Shown: positions 16,579-23,448 of the stretch, piece after piece
Position numbering within the stretch: position 1 is the first letter of the stretch
Layout of the letters: the number at the start of each line of letters is the position of its first letter
Virus record (IMG/VR): IMGVR_UViG_3300021964_000121
Coordinates: 1 to 47,592 of that record
From: a virus
Reading direction: 5' to 3' (one strand)
Length of the DNA: 47,592 bases
Notes under the pieces: generated by a model
The model's database searches: none
Seen by the model: the letters and a program-made list of their open reading frames with translations, nothing else
Told to the model about the DNA's origin: nothing
Made by a program: the position numbers and the translations under genes

Positions 16579-16587
16579 TGCTATAAT
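16559..16587 (+). promoter_or_regulatory. Sigma-70 promoter within the small-gene run
   Basis: TTGACC (16559-16564), 17-bp spacer, TATAAT (16582-16587). Unlike the cassette promoters it has a near-perfect -35 and no upstream dyad. Confidence 0.8.
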
Positions 16588-16609
16588 ACCTGCATAGAAA
16601 CACCTTATT

Positions 16610-16801
16610 ATGGACTACCGACCCTATTCACCAGAGTGGCACAGGAAACGCTACCTGAAAGAAGCGTTGGATAAGTATTTTGATGATTATGTCGATACGG
16701 ATGTGATTCGTGCTGACATTCTGGATATTCTTTCGGAGCGTTCTGAACAAGCATATGCAGAATTTACCCGTATCAATAAACTTGAACAGTCGTTTCAATG
16801 A
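16610..16801 (+). CDS. Hypothetical protein (63 aa)
   Basis: First gene after the 16.56-kb promoter. Product MDYRPYSPEWHRKRYLKEAL... is helical and charged. No motif recognised. It overlaps the next gene by 4 bp. Confidence 0.65.
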   Translation: MDYRPYSPEWHRKRYLKEALDKYFDDYVDTDVIRADILDILSERSEQAYAEFTRINKLEQSFQ

Positions 16802-17010
16802 CACAACTTATTTCTCCTGACGATCCTCAATACTTTGAGCAATCATCGTATGAGTCTTATGATCGACATAACTACAAGATTGTATCAAAAACTGGTGAGA
16901 GTGTTGTAGTTGACAACTGGGAAACTGCACAACTAACTTGGTTTCAAAAAAACGGATTTCTATCACATATTGAAGTGTTAGATAAAAAGGAAGTAAAAGG
17001 ATTCAAATGA
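16798..17010 (+). CDS. Hypothetical protein (70 aa)
   Basis: The first part is disordered-looking (SPDDPQYFEQSSYES), followed by a small domain NYKIVSKTGESVVVDNWETA. Function unknown. ATGACA overlap with the upstream gene. Confidence 0.6.
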   Translation: MTQLISPDDPQYFEQSSYESYDRHNYKIVSKTGESVVVDNWETAQLTWFQKNGFLSHIEVLDKKEVKGFK

Positions 17011-17016
17011 TTAGTA

Positions 17017-17481
17017 ATGCCACCAAGGAAGAAAACTACTACAACTCCGAAAGCGAAGGCAAAGACATCAAAGACGCCTACATCGAAGCAACCTGCGAAG
17101 AAACCTTCGGTAAAGAAAACTGCCACGAAGAAACCTACGACGAAAACTTCTGGCAAGACTACCACAACAACACCGCCGAAAAGAAAAACAACAAGCACTC
17201 AGATAAAAGTAAAGCAATCAGCAGACGTCTCAAAGAAATCTACAAAGAACGCAACAAAATCTACGACCAGGAAGAAACCTGAACCCAAACCCACATTCAA
17301 ACGCAAAGAACTAACTCCTGAGCAAATGTTCCCTTACGAAACGTTCACCTATCGCCTAGAGTATCAAGATGGAACAGAACATCGAGTCTGCCACTTCCAA
17401 TGTGAAGAGCACAGAACAAAACACATTGAGCGATACAAACTCAAAAAAGGAACATACTATATTGACACCCCCAGTTCCTAA
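17017..17481 (+). CDS. Lys/Thr/Pro-rich histone-H1-like protein with C-terminal domain
   Basis: The 154-residue product has a low-complexity first two thirds made of KKTTTTPKAK, KKPSVKK and KKPTTKT-like blocks, as in histone H1-like tails, and a folded C-terminal part (FPYETFTYRLEYQDGTEHRV, with CHFQC). The basic tail should bind nucleic acid; the C-terminal part may fix it to a target. The start is uncertain: a stronger ribosome site (AAGGA) precedes an ATG at 17007 in another frame. The C-terminal domain continues past the end of that frame, which is why I prefer this one. Confidence 0.6.
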   Translation: MPPRKKTTTTPKAKAKTSKTPTSKQPAKKPSVKKTATKKPTTKTSGKTTTTTPPKRKTTSTQIKVKQSADVSKKSTKNATKSTTRKKPEPKPTFKRKELTPEQMFPYETFTYRLEYQDGTEHRVCHFQCEEHRTKHIERYKLKKGTYYIDTPSS

Positions 17482-17482
17482 T

Positions 17483-17593
17483 GTGATTATGTTGGGGTTG
17501 TTTTTTCTGGCAACTATTGGTATAATCATATTTGGATACATACACGGTGATATGCATTTTGCCAAAGTATTGGAGACCCTAAAAAATGACTAA
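17483..17593 (+). CDS. Tiny single-pass membrane peptide
   Basis: With GTG at 17483 the peptide is 36 residues: one membrane helix (MLGLFFLATIGIIIFGYI) followed by a short charged tail. An in-frame ATG at 17369 would give 74 residues but would overlap the preceding gene by 113 bp. Start uncertain; function unknown. Confidence 0.5.
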   Translation: MIMLGLFFLATIGIIIFGYIHGDMHFAKVLETLKND

Positions 17594-17798
17594 AAAAACT
17601 TTTACAGGAAAAGGTGGAGAAACTTGGGAGTGGGAAGAAACTCCTGAGACCATTGAAGCACTCAAACAACTCCACAAAACTGTGGTCAATAATAGAGTCA
17701 ATCGTCCCCACGATTACCAAGGTCCTCTCTATGCACCACATCCTGATATTAAAAAACTTGAAGAGGATGCTGCACCAGATTATGGAGTTGGTAAATGA
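17586..17798 (+). CDS. Hypothetical protein (70 aa)
   Basis: Product MTKKTFTGKGGETWEWEETP... has a short Gly/Trp-rich start and a helix, then a proline-rich stretch (PLYAPHPDIKKLEE). It overlaps both neighbours slightly. Function unknown. Confidence 0.65.
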   Translation: MTKKTFTGKGGETWEWEETPETIEALKQLHKTVVNNRVNRPHDYQGPLYAPHPDIKKLEEDAAPDYGVGK

Positions 17799-18049
17799 AA
17801 GAACAACCAATAACAGTAGAAGACTACGAAAAGTACGGTAAAGAGTTCTTTGATAAGTATTTTTACATTGCAAAAGAACTTGGTGAAGGTGCAAAAGCAG
17901 AAGATATCCTAAAAATTATGGAGTCTCTTGCTATGGTTGTACTAAAAAAACGCTCCGAAGAGAGTGGTAAAATCGGACCCTTTGGTTTTATTAGAGAAAA
18001 CAATGACGGAACAGAACAATCAGCAACAAACACCGAAGGAACACCCTGA
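17795..18049 (+). CDS. Hypothetical helical protein (84 aa)
   Basis: Two amphipathic helices (TVEDYEKYGKEFFDKYFYIA; KAEDILKIMESLAMVVLKKR) followed by a Gly-rich tail. It overlaps the next gene by 47 bp. No known motif. Confidence 0.6.
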   Translation: MKEQPITVEDYEKYGKEFFDKYFYIAKELGEGAKAEDILKIMESLAMVVLKKRSEESGKIGPFGFIRENNDGTEQSATNTEGTP

Positions 18050-18269
18050 AATTGCAGAACACGAATGGATTGATAATTGTTTTCGTGTTTATGAAACACA
18101 ATATGGTTTGTGGCATAGTGCAATGAAAGATGGTCGTGAATTGATTACTGCATTGACAAAAGATGTTTGTATTCAAATGACCAGATTTTACTTGAAAGGT
18201 GAGCAAGAAGGATGGTCTTCTGATACCAGTCGTGTTGTGAATGATGGAGTAGTTGGTGGTAAGTTATGA
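18003..18269 (+). CDS. Hypothetical protein (88 aa)
   Basis: The ATG at 18003 begins a Gln-rich leader then a folded part (EHEWIDNCFRVYETQYGLWH). The overlap with the previous gene is unusually long, so either start could be internal. Function unknown. Confidence 0.6.
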   Translation: MTEQNNQQQTPKEHPEIAEHEWIDNCFRVYETQYGLWHSAMKDGRELITALTKDVCIQMTRFYLKGEQEGWSSDTSRVVNDGVVGGKL

Positions 18270-18517
18270 TTCGTGCTGTTCGCATATGGTTATGGGGTAT
18301 TGTTGCAGAACTAGAGTATATTCTCTATCCATGGAAATCCTCTACTCCACCAGACTGGGTGAGACCCGAGCATAAAATAGAACCAGATTATGAACAGAAT
18401 CTAAACTACGACTGGTTGAAGTCACATGATGATAAAATTGCTAAACTTCAAACAGAAATGATCTGGGTCATACAAGAAATTCACAAACTCAATGTGGAGT
18501 TAAAAACTCATGACTAA
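18266..18517 (+). CDS. Hypothetical protein (83 aa), possibly membrane-attached
   Basis: The N-terminus (IRAVRIWLWGIVAELEYILY) is an amphipathic or weak membrane helix; the C-terminal half is a coiled-coil-like helix (KIAKLQTEMIWVIQEIHKLN). ATGA overlap with the previous gene. Confidence 0.6.
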   Translation: MIRAVRIWLWGIVAELEYILYPWKSSTPPDWVRPEHKIEPDYEQNLNYDWLKSHDDKIAKLQTEMIWVIQEIHKLNVELKTHD

Positions 18518-18722
18518 ATCAAATCCTTATTGGTTTTTTCAGAAGTGGGGAGTAGAACCCGAAGAATCTATCATGGAAAAACTTGAACAACTTGAAGAAC
18601 GTATTAAACTTCTTGAAGATGCAAATGTCGAACAAACTAACTCTCTTTATGAGTGTTGGAATTCTTTAGATGCTCGAATAGATATTTTGATCGAAAAAAT
18701 TAGGAGTATTGGTGATGTATGA
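18510..18722 (+). CDS. Coiled-coil hypothetical protein (70 aa)
   Basis: After a short Trp/Phe-rich start (YWFFQKWG) the sequence shows heptads (MEKLEQLEERIKLLEDANVE), indicating a dimeric coiled coil. Function unknown. Confidence 0.6.
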   Translation: MTKSNPYWFFQKWGVEPEESIMEKLEQLEERIKLLEDANVEQTNSLYECWNSLDARIDILIEKIRSIGDV

Positions 18723-18894
18723 AGAACTCGATTGCTTCGAAACAGCATTAAAACACTTTGGCACAAGAGTTGATGTAATTATTGCTATGGAAATGGCAAA
18801 AAAACTTTCATCAGAGGAAGCATATCAACGTATCAAAGAAGAACTCAAAGAAGTTAAAAAGTGTCGTAAACAATTTAAGAAAGATGGATGCTGA
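18715..18894 (+). CDS. Hypothetical protein (59 aa)
   Basis: AGGAG lies about eight bases before the ATG at 18715. The product has an N-terminal helical domain and a basic Lys-rich end (KEVKKCRKQFKKDG). Overlaps its neighbours by 8 and 11 bp. Confidence 0.6.
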   Translation: MYEELDCFETALKHFGTRVDVIIAMEMAKKLSSEEAYQRIKEELKEVKKCRKQFKKDGC

Positions 18895-19045
18895 TACTCT
18901 TAAAATAACACAAAATGAGGACGGGTCATTCACAATGGACTGGGACCCACAAGACCCAAGATGGTCCTGGATGAACCAGTTGACACAGAAGGAAATTCAG
19001 AGTATCATGGAGCAAGCAATCAAGGATTACCTCGATGACTTCTGA
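18884..19045 (+). CDS. Hypothetical protein (53 aa)
   Basis: Product MDADTLKITQNEDGSFTMDW... has a strand pair followed by an aromatic loop (DPRWSWM) and a C-terminal helix. I recall this pattern in cyanophage small genes, without a function. Confidence 0.6.
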   Translation: MDADTLKITQNEDGSFTMDWDPQDPRWSWMNQLTQKEIQSIMEQAIKDYLDDF

Positions 19046-19574
19046 GTATTTGAGTTCTGATTTTTCCTACAAGAAGTATTCTCTTGAACAACTTGATAAC
19101 TGGGTGAATGATGCTCTAAACTGTGAGGATCTTACACCACAAGACATCTATGACACCATTGTAAAGTGCGTGGATGAGAGTGTAGAGTGTCACAAGAAGT
19201 ATCTCACTAAGAGTGTAGAACTTCTTTCCCTTCTCAAGGGTCATCGTGAAGTTGACTTTGGTGTTGGAAACGATGAACCGTGGGAATATGATGCAGCAGG
19301 TGGAAAGTTTCCTAGACCAACTAAAAAAGACTGGGTTGATTTCTGGGAGGAAACATATTATCCAGAAGAGCATAGTAAAGAACAAGTTCGTGAGTTTGAA
19401 GCAAAAGAAAGAGATTACGAAGCACTCCGTGCCAAACTTGATGCAGGACACGAAAAGTCAAAGTATTACTTTGAGTATGATAGGAATGATTTGAATCGAG
19501 AAAATCCTTTTAAAGATAAAGAACTAGAAGAAATCCGCAAAGAAGGCGGTTTTGAGTGGACTCCTGGAACCTAA
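19035..19574 (+). CDS. Hypothetical protein (179 aa)
   Basis: One of the larger products of the cluster. The first 70 residues are helical (LEQLDNWVNDALNCEDLTPQ...), followed by an acidic region rich in Asp, Glu, Tyr and Trp (GVGNDEPWEYDAAGGKFPRP). No enzyme motif is visible. It shares its last base with the next start (TAATG). Confidence 0.65.
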   Translation: MTSEYLSSDFSYKKYSLEQLDNWVNDALNCEDLTPQDIYDTIVKCVDESVECHKKYLTKSVELLSLLKGHREVDFGVGNDEPWEYDAAGGKFPRPTKKDWVDFWEETYYPEEHSKEQVREFEAKERDYEALRAKLDAGHEKSKYYFEYDRNDLNRENPFKDKELEEIRKEGGFEWTPGT

Positions 19575-19765
19575 TGTATACTATTAAACTTCTTGCACCT
19601 CTTGCCGCATCTTTGTGCATGGGAAACTTTATTGAAAAGCAGGGTGAACTCTGCAATGTTAGACAAACACCTACACCTGTGATAAAATACTATGAATCTG
19701 GTAAATCCTGCTATGTAAACGGGATATTCTACCGTAATTGTGAGGAAGTAAATGGCACTATCTAA
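19574..19765 (+). CDS. Small exported or membrane-anchored Cys-containing peptide
   Basis: The first 20 residues (MYTIKLLAPLAASLCMGNF) are hydrophobic like a signal peptide or anchor; the rest has three more cysteines (ELCNV, KSCYV, RNCEE). The position before Cys15 is Leu, so it does not fit a lipobox. Possibly a periplasmic or thylakoid-lumen peptide; function unknown. Confidence 0.55.
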   Translation: MYTIKLLAPLAASLCMGNFIEKQGELCNVRQTPTPVIKYYESGKSCYVNGIFYRNCEEVNGTI

Positions 19766-19976
19766 ATCTGTTGAAGAATCTCTGAAAGAAGCAGAACAAT
19801 CGCTTCGTAATGCACTTGCATTTGCAGCACGTCAAGAACGTCCAATGGTTTGTAGTGTCATTGCTGATATGATTCAAAAAATTGACACTGTAATCCACAC
19901 TGATGCACTTTTGGACAAACTTGAAAACCGTGAACCTGGAAGCAGTGGATTCTTTGGAAACTTTACTGAGGAATAA
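19752..19976 (+). CDS. Conserved-type cyanophage hypothetical protein (74 aa)
   Basis: GAGGAA precedes the ATG. The product is helical (VEESLKEAEQSLRNALAFAA, then RQERPMVCSVIADMIQKI), with a Gly/Phe-rich tail. I recall similar helical proteins in cyanomyoviruses; function unknown. Confidence 0.65.
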   Translation: MALSKSVEESLKEAEQSLRNALAFAARQERPMVCSVIADMIQKIDTVIHTDALLDKLENREPGSSGFFGNFTEE

Positions 19977-20024
19977 GAACTGTAACTCAATTCTAAAAAA
20001 ATAATTAAGTATCCTAGATATTAC

Positions 20025-20040
20025 GTTAGCAGATGCTAAC
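20025..20040 (+). repeat. Dyad GTTAGCA-GA-TGCTAAC
   Basis: A perfect 7-bp inverted repeat with a two-base centre, too tight for a normal RNA hairpin loop and better suited to a DNA operator. It lies 25 bp before the ATG of the 51-residue gene. Confidence 0.5.
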
Positions 20041-20064
20041 ATTGGGACATATCAAAAGAGACCA

Positions 20065-20220
20065 ATGACTCTTCCATCACAAGGCAAAAAACTCACACAA
20101 AATGAGATTGAAAGCATCACTATTGCAGTGAATGATGTTGGTATCCGTGCTATCCATCCAGAAAAAATGGAAGCATTTGCCGAATATCTTGTGGCAAAAA
20201 TGAAAGAGCAAAATAAATAA
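20065..20220 (+). CDS. Hypothetical protein (51 aa)
   Basis: Product MTLPSQGKKLTQNEIESITI... is a short helix-turn-helix-like chain, then AIHPEKMEAFAEYLVAKM. No firm family. It lies between an operator-like dyad and cp12. Confidence 0.6.
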   Translation: MTLPSQGKKLTQNEIESITIAVNDVGIRAIHPEKMEAFAEYLVAKMKEQNK

Positions 20221-20241
20221 GTATTATCACGTTACAAAACA

Positions 20242-20469
20242 ATGGAAAGTATCGAAAAGCATATTGAAAAGGATAAAGAAATCCTTCAAGACCCAACAAC
20301 CTCCCCACAACAACGTCGTCACATCGAAGGTGAATTAGAAGAACTGGAAGCATACGCAGAAAATCACAAAAAAGAGATTGCAGCAGGTGACCATCACGAT
20401 CCCTCTCCACTTGAACTCTATTGTGATGCCAATCCTGAAGCACCAGAGTGTTTAGTTTACGATGATTGA
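20242..20469 (+). CDS. cp12: CP12-like Calvin-cycle inhibitor
   Basis: This 75-residue protein ends in the CP12 signature: LELYCDANPEAPECLVYDD, with the C-terminal cysteine pair at 61 and 70. In cyanobacteria CP12 bridges GAPDH and phosphoribulokinase under oxidising conditions and shuts down carbon fixation. Phage copies are thought to redirect carbon to the pentose phosphate pathway and nucleotide synthesis. The N-terminal cysteine pair of plant CP12 is absent; the first 50 residues are a charged helix-turn-helix. It is the last gene before a strong terminator. This is the clearest marker that the host is a cyanobacterium. Confidence 0.92.
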   Translation: MESIEKHIEKDKEILQDPTTSPQQRRHIEGELEELEAYAENHKKEIAAGDHHDPSPLELYCDANPEAPECLVYDD

Positions 20470-20470
20470 A

Positions 20471-20525
20471 CCAGTTTGATAAGTGGCACACGGGGCGGCA
20501 ACGCCCCTTTTTTATGCTCTATAAT
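20471..20525 (+). promoter_or_regulatory. Cassette promoter ahead of nuclease-methylase pair
   Basis: CCAGTTTGATAAGTGGCACA (20471-20490), 29 bp, TATAAT (20520-20525), and AGTAATCGA starting eleven bases from the hexamer start. The -35 region is occupied by a terminator hairpin. Confidence 0.75.
20492..20513 (+). terminator. Intrinsic terminator after cp12, inside next promoter
   Basis: GGGGCG, loop GCAA (GNRA type), CGCCCC, then TTTTTT. A textbook terminator whose T run ends six bases before the -10 of the following gene. Confidence 0.9.
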
Positions 20526-20548
20526 ACCTAAGTAATCGAGAGAAGACA

Positions 20549-20953
20549 ATGTCCAGAGACACCACCACTGGAACCAACTATGAAACTGAGGTTGAAAATC
20601 TTCTAGAAAGTTATAGTGACCATTCTGTTAGATCTCAGGTAATGGTTGGTAAAAAACGTAATGGTGGTAAACACTATGTTGATATACTTTTGAATGATAA
20701 TGAGTTGATTAGTTTGAAGTATCAGCGAGTTCAGGGTACTGCAGAAGAGAAGATTCCGTTTGAGTTTATGAAACTCCAACATGCTATTGATGACCATGGA
20801 TATAAATCTGCAACCATTGTTCTAGCAGGACCAGATAAAGCATGGAAATGGAAAGACTACTATCTTTCTGAAGAGTTTCGTGCTAAAATGTCCAGTATCT
20901 ACCCTGACGTTCGTATCATCACCCACGAACAGTTTGTTTCGGAGTATCTTTGA
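20549..20953 (+). CDS. PD-(D/E)XK-type nuclease
   Basis: The 134-residue product has the layout of a small restriction-type nuclease: an N-terminal acidic helix (NYETEVENLLE), then KHYVDILL with Asp45, then LISLKYQ with Lys57, followed by GTAEEKIPFEFMKLQHAI, a block I associate with type II endonuclease-like proteins. The usual second acidic residue (E/D-x-K) is Ser55 here, so the acid may come from elsewhere. It is linked by TGATG to a Dam-type methylase, which looks like a compact restriction-modification pair or a host-DNA degradation enzyme with phage protection. Target unknown. Confidence 0.65.
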   Translation: MSRDTTTGTNYETEVENLLESYSDHSVRSQVMVGKKRNGGKHYVDILLNDNELISLKYQRVQGTAEEKIPFEFMKLQHAIDDHGYKSATIVLAGPDKAWKWKDYYLSEEFRAKMSSIYPDVRIITHEQFVSEYL

Positions 20954-21459
20954 TGACCTCAACTGCACTAAAAGCACTGACTGCTACTACTGGCAATCGT
21001 ACTGATTGTTGGAATACTCCAGTGGAATTTGTTGGGGATGTTGTTAAGTTTTTTGGTGGAGAGATTGATACTGACCCGTGTTGTAATGATGTTGATAATC
21101 CTAATGTACCCGCAAAGACACTCTATACCGAAGAGACAAATGGTTTAGCACATCCATGGATGGGTAAGGTTTTTATGAATCACCCATATTCTAATAGTAA
21201 AGAGTGGGTGCCCTATGCTGCACACCAATACGAATGTGGAAATGCCGAAGAAATGGTTCTTCTAATCAAATTGGACGTTTCTACAAAATGGTGGAACTCT
21301 GTGGCAAAATATCCTTGGATTGCCGTCAACAAACGTCTAAAGTTCGGTTCTGGTAAAGGTGCGGCACCATTTCAATCTGCCATTGTATATCTTGGTAAGG
21401 ATATTGAGCGATTCAAGAGTGTATTTGGTAAGTACGGGCAACTCTATGCACCAGTTTGA
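20953..21459 (+). CDS. Phage Dam-type N6-adenine methyltransferase
   Basis: The 168-residue product matches the phage N-6-adenine methylase pattern: CWNTPVEFV start, IDTDPCC, then ETNGLAHPWMGKVFMNHPYS and later SAIVYLG. The catalytic motif, normally DPPY or NPPY, is NHPY at 76-79, a substitution in the active site that may alter or abolish activity. The ATG at 20953 overlaps the upstream nuclease stop (TGATG). Possible roles: protecting phage DNA from its own partner nuclease or from the host. Confidence 0.8.
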   Translation: MTSTALKALTATTGNRTDCWNTPVEFVGDVVKFFGGEIDTDPCCNDVDNPNVPAKTLYTEETNGLAHPWMGKVFMNHPYSNSKEWVPYAAHQYECGNAEEMVLLIKLDVSTKWWNSVAKYPWIAVNKRLKFGSGKGAAPFQSAIVYLGKDIERFKSVFGKYGQLYAPV

Positions 21460-21505
21460 GAACTGGACCACGGGGCGGAAACGCCCCTTTTTCATGCCCT
21501 ATAAT
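21451..21505 (+). promoter_or_regulatory. Cassette promoter with perfect dyad
   Basis: CCAGTT-TGAG-AACTGG (21451-21466) is a perfect dyad, then ACCA, 29 bp, TATAAT (21500-21505). GGTAATCGA starts at 21511. Confidence 0.8.
21472..21492 (+). terminator. Intrinsic terminator after Dam gene, inside promoter
   Basis: GGGGCG, loop GAAA (GNRA), CGCCCC, TTTTT. It closely resembles the 20492 terminator, so the whole cassette may be a duplication. Confidence 0.9.
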
Positions 21506-21530
21506 AACTAGGTAATCGACAGACGCCCCA

Positions 21531-21944
21531 ATGGCAACTCGTGCTCGCATCGGTCTTGAACTCTCTGATGGTTCTGTGCTCTCCGTTTATCACCACTATG
21601 ATGGTTATCCTGAGTGGTTGGGTCGCATCCTGAAGACTCATTACAACGGAAAGTCTCCTGCTTCCGAACTGATTGACGGTGGTGATATGTCCTGCTGCTG
21701 GACTGATGACCGCTGGGATGACACTGGTGTGGTGGGAGTTTATGGTCCTCAATACTACTCTCAGCGTGGAGAAAATACTCCTCCTCGCCTTGATAATAAC
21801 CTTGGAGAATATCTACTCAAAGGTATTGGTGAGGAGTATCATTACATCTTCCGCGATGGTGAATGGGTGTGCTATAATATGCACGAATTTGATAACAAAC
21901 AACCCGAAGTTGCTGAAATCCCCACTGGAGCACTTGCAGTTTAA
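21531..21944 (+). CDS. Conserved phage hypothetical protein (137 aa)
   Basis: The start MATRARIGLELSDGSVLSVY followed by HHYDGYPEWLGRIL is the hallmark of a hypothetical family I recall in many phages and bacteria, with a conserved aromatic DGYPE turn. The rest includes SELIDGGDMSCCW and a C-terminal DGEWV strand. No activity is known to me. It has its own cassette promoter and GGTAATCGA leader. Confidence 0.75.
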   Translation: MATRARIGLELSDGSVLSVYHHYDGYPEWLGRILKTHYNGKSPASELIDGGDMSCCWTDDRWDDTGVVGVYGPQYYSQRGENTPPRLDNNLGEYLLKGIGEEYHYIFRDGEWVCYNMHEFDNKQPEVAEIPTGALAV

Positions 21945-21945
21945 T

Positions 21946-22000
21946 CCAGTTGAACAAGTGGCACAGGGCACCGTGACAGGTGCCTAGGATGCCCTATAAT
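21946..22000 (+). promoter_or_regulatory. Cassette promoter with partial -35
   Basis: CCAGTTGAACAAGTGGCACA (21946-21965), 29 bp, TATAAT (21995-22000). GTGACA (21973-21978) could act as -35 with a 16-bp spacer; it forms the loop of the hairpin GGCACC/GGTGCC (21967-21984). Confidence 0.75.
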
Positions 22001-22021
22001 ACTTTCATACGCAAGCAACCG

Positions 22022-22420
22022 ATGACTTCCACCTTCGCTGACTACTGCGCCACTCAAGACGCCAGGAACACCATCCAACTGAATGTTCGTAAGTGGACTC
22101 TGATGCTGTGTGATGCCCTTGTGGATAACTTCAAGTCCCGTAATCACGGCAAAGTCGGTGGTTACGATGCTCCTGTGTATAAGTTCTATCCTGAAGAAGG
22201 ACGTAAGTATTTCAAAATCATTATGGAGATTCCTAATGAGAACCGTGATCCTTCCCGTAGTGTTCACGCTTTCGTAGATAAGAAGACTGGTGAAGTGTAT
22301 AAGTCTGCTTCCTGGAAGTCTCCTGCCAAAGGTGTTCGTTATGACCTGCGACTGATTGAGCAGCGTGAATGGTTGCTGGAAAATGCAGATTGGGCAGGAG
22401 GTTACTTGTATGCCAAGTAA
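22022..22420 (+). CDS. Conserved cyanophage hypothetical protein (132 aa)
   Basis: ATG 22022 is the first in-frame start after the mapped -10. The product ends with HAFVDKKTGEVYKSASWKSP then KGVRYDL, which I recall from cyanophages; a protein-folding or DNA-associated role is possible but not shown. The C-terminal WAGGYLYAK overlaps the next gene. Confidence 0.75.
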   Translation: MTSTFADYCATQDARNTIQLNVRKWTLMLCDALVDNFKSRNHGKVGGYDAPVYKFYPEEGRKYFKIIMEIPNENRDPSRSVHAFVDKKTGEVYKSASWKSPAKGVRYDLRLIEQREWLLENADWAGGYLYAK

Positions 22421-22610
22421 GGAACAACTAATCGACGCACTCTACAATGAGTATGTGTTTCTCTGCCATGATGATTTCGACCCCGATGAAGATGCAACGC
22501 CCGAAGAATACCTGGAGATGCTGAAAGAAATGAGTTATGATGAACTGATGGAAGAAACAGCAACGGATGATATCTTCAGTATGGATGAGTTTATGAGTGC
22601 TTGGGGATGA
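22410..22610 (+). CDS. Acidic hypothetical protein (66 aa)
   Basis: AGGAGG stands upstream of the ATG. The product is strongly acidic and helical (HDDFDPDEDATPEEYLEMLK). Function unknown. Confidence 0.6.
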   Translation: MPSKEQLIDALYNEYVFLCHDDFDPDEDATPEEYLEMLKEMSYDELMEETATDDIFSMDEFMSAWG

Positions 22611-22668
22611 CTGCGACACATAAACTTATCTTCATTTCAAGTTTTGTTTGGTTTCTTCACTGGGGTTC

Positions 22669-23145
22669 ATGTCTTACATCATTGCTTCTGGATACGGTTA
22701 TTCTAAAATCCTATGTGAGAGTGTTGCCTCTTGGTTTGTAAATGAGTTCTTTCCACGACACAAACTTACAATTGATATTGTGCATCGTGGTCTGAAACGT
22801 GAAGGAGTTCATGGGTATTGTGATGTTGTGGGTGATACTCAACGCCCACGACATTTTCTTATAGAACTTGACACTTACATGGACAAGGAGTTGTATGTAA
22901 AAACTCTTTTTCATGAACTGACCCACATGGCACAGTGGATACGTGGTTCGCTGCGGCACCGTTATGGAAAATTGTGTTATTGTAAAACACCAGTGGAAAA
23001 TTGGGAGTATTGGTATCAACCACATGAAATTGAGGCACGGGAAGAGGAAGAAAGGTTATATGAATGGTACTTAATTGACAAACAGGGTGTGCCAGCTGGA
23101 GAGGTGGCACCCTTCTTCCCGAATCGCCTGAGGCAGGCAGTATAA
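22669..23145 (+). CDS. Zinc metallopeptidase-like protein (HExxH)
   Basis: A 158-residue protein with HELTH at 82-86, the zinc-binding and catalytic motif of gluzincin or SprT-like peptidases, in the context LFHELTHMAQW. A CYC pair follows, and then the acidic helix PHEIEAREEEERLYEWYL, which may provide the third zinc ligand. It starts at ATG 22669. Its 3' end contains the next cassette operator. Possible processing of phage or host protein; substrate unknown. Confidence 0.7.
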   Translation: MSYIIASGYGYSKILCESVASWFVNEFFPRHKLTIDIVHRGLKREGVHGYCDVVGDTQRPRHFLIELDTYMDKELYVKTLFHELTHMAQWIRGSLRHRYGKLCYCKTPVENWEYWYQPHEIEAREEEERLYEWYLIDKQGVPAGEVAPFFPNRLRQAV

Positions 23146-23146
23146 T
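23092..23146 (+). promoter_or_regulatory. Cassette promoter within metallopeptidase 3' end
   Basis: CCAGCTGGAGAGGTGGCACC (23092-23111), 29 bp, TATAAT (23141-23146), then GGTAATCGA at 23152. This copy is fully embedded in coding sequence up to 23145. Confidence 0.7.
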
Positions 23147-23169
23147 TACAAGGTAATCGAGAGACACCC

Positions 23170-23409
23170 ATGCAACTCCTGAACGCCGCCAAGCAAATTG
23201 ATTACTATCCCGTTTCCAGTGGCAAGCGTTTTGTTCGCCGTGTGACCTGGCATCCTGGATGTGAGCGGACTCAGATGGTTACCTTTGCCACCATCACCAA
23301 ATCCGATATGGTTTATGATGTGAATCAGTACATTGCAAACGGTGCCACGGTGACTGACTTCAACCTGGAAGCATATGCTGGTTCTGATTATTCTCCGATG
23401 GCGTGCTGA
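23170..23409 (+). CDS. Hypothetical protein (79 aa)
   Basis: Product MQLLNAAKQIDYYPVSSGKR... with an arginine-rich strand (FVRRVTW) and a C-terminal NLEAYAGSDYSPMAC. I recall similar cyanophage proteins but no role. It has its own promoter with GGTAATCGA leader. Confidence 0.65.
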   Translation: MQLLNAAKQIDYYPVSSGKRFVRRVTWHPGCERTQMVTFATITKSDMVYDVNQYIANGATVTDFNLEAYAGSDYSPMAC

Positions 23410-23448
23410 TTCTGCAAATCTCACATTAAATCTCCCGTTTTTCTCACA

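Noticed and set aside
17007-17282. Separate 91-residue protein starting at 17007
   Set aside because: It overlaps a longer frame with a recognisable C-terminal domain and is built from the other frame of low-complexity A/C-rich codons; kept only as a finding.
22607-22741. 44-residue hydrophobic peptide beginning MTATHKLIFISS
   Set aside because: It overlaps the metallopeptidase gene heavily and its second half looks like shifted coding of that gene; only the ATGA junction supports it.
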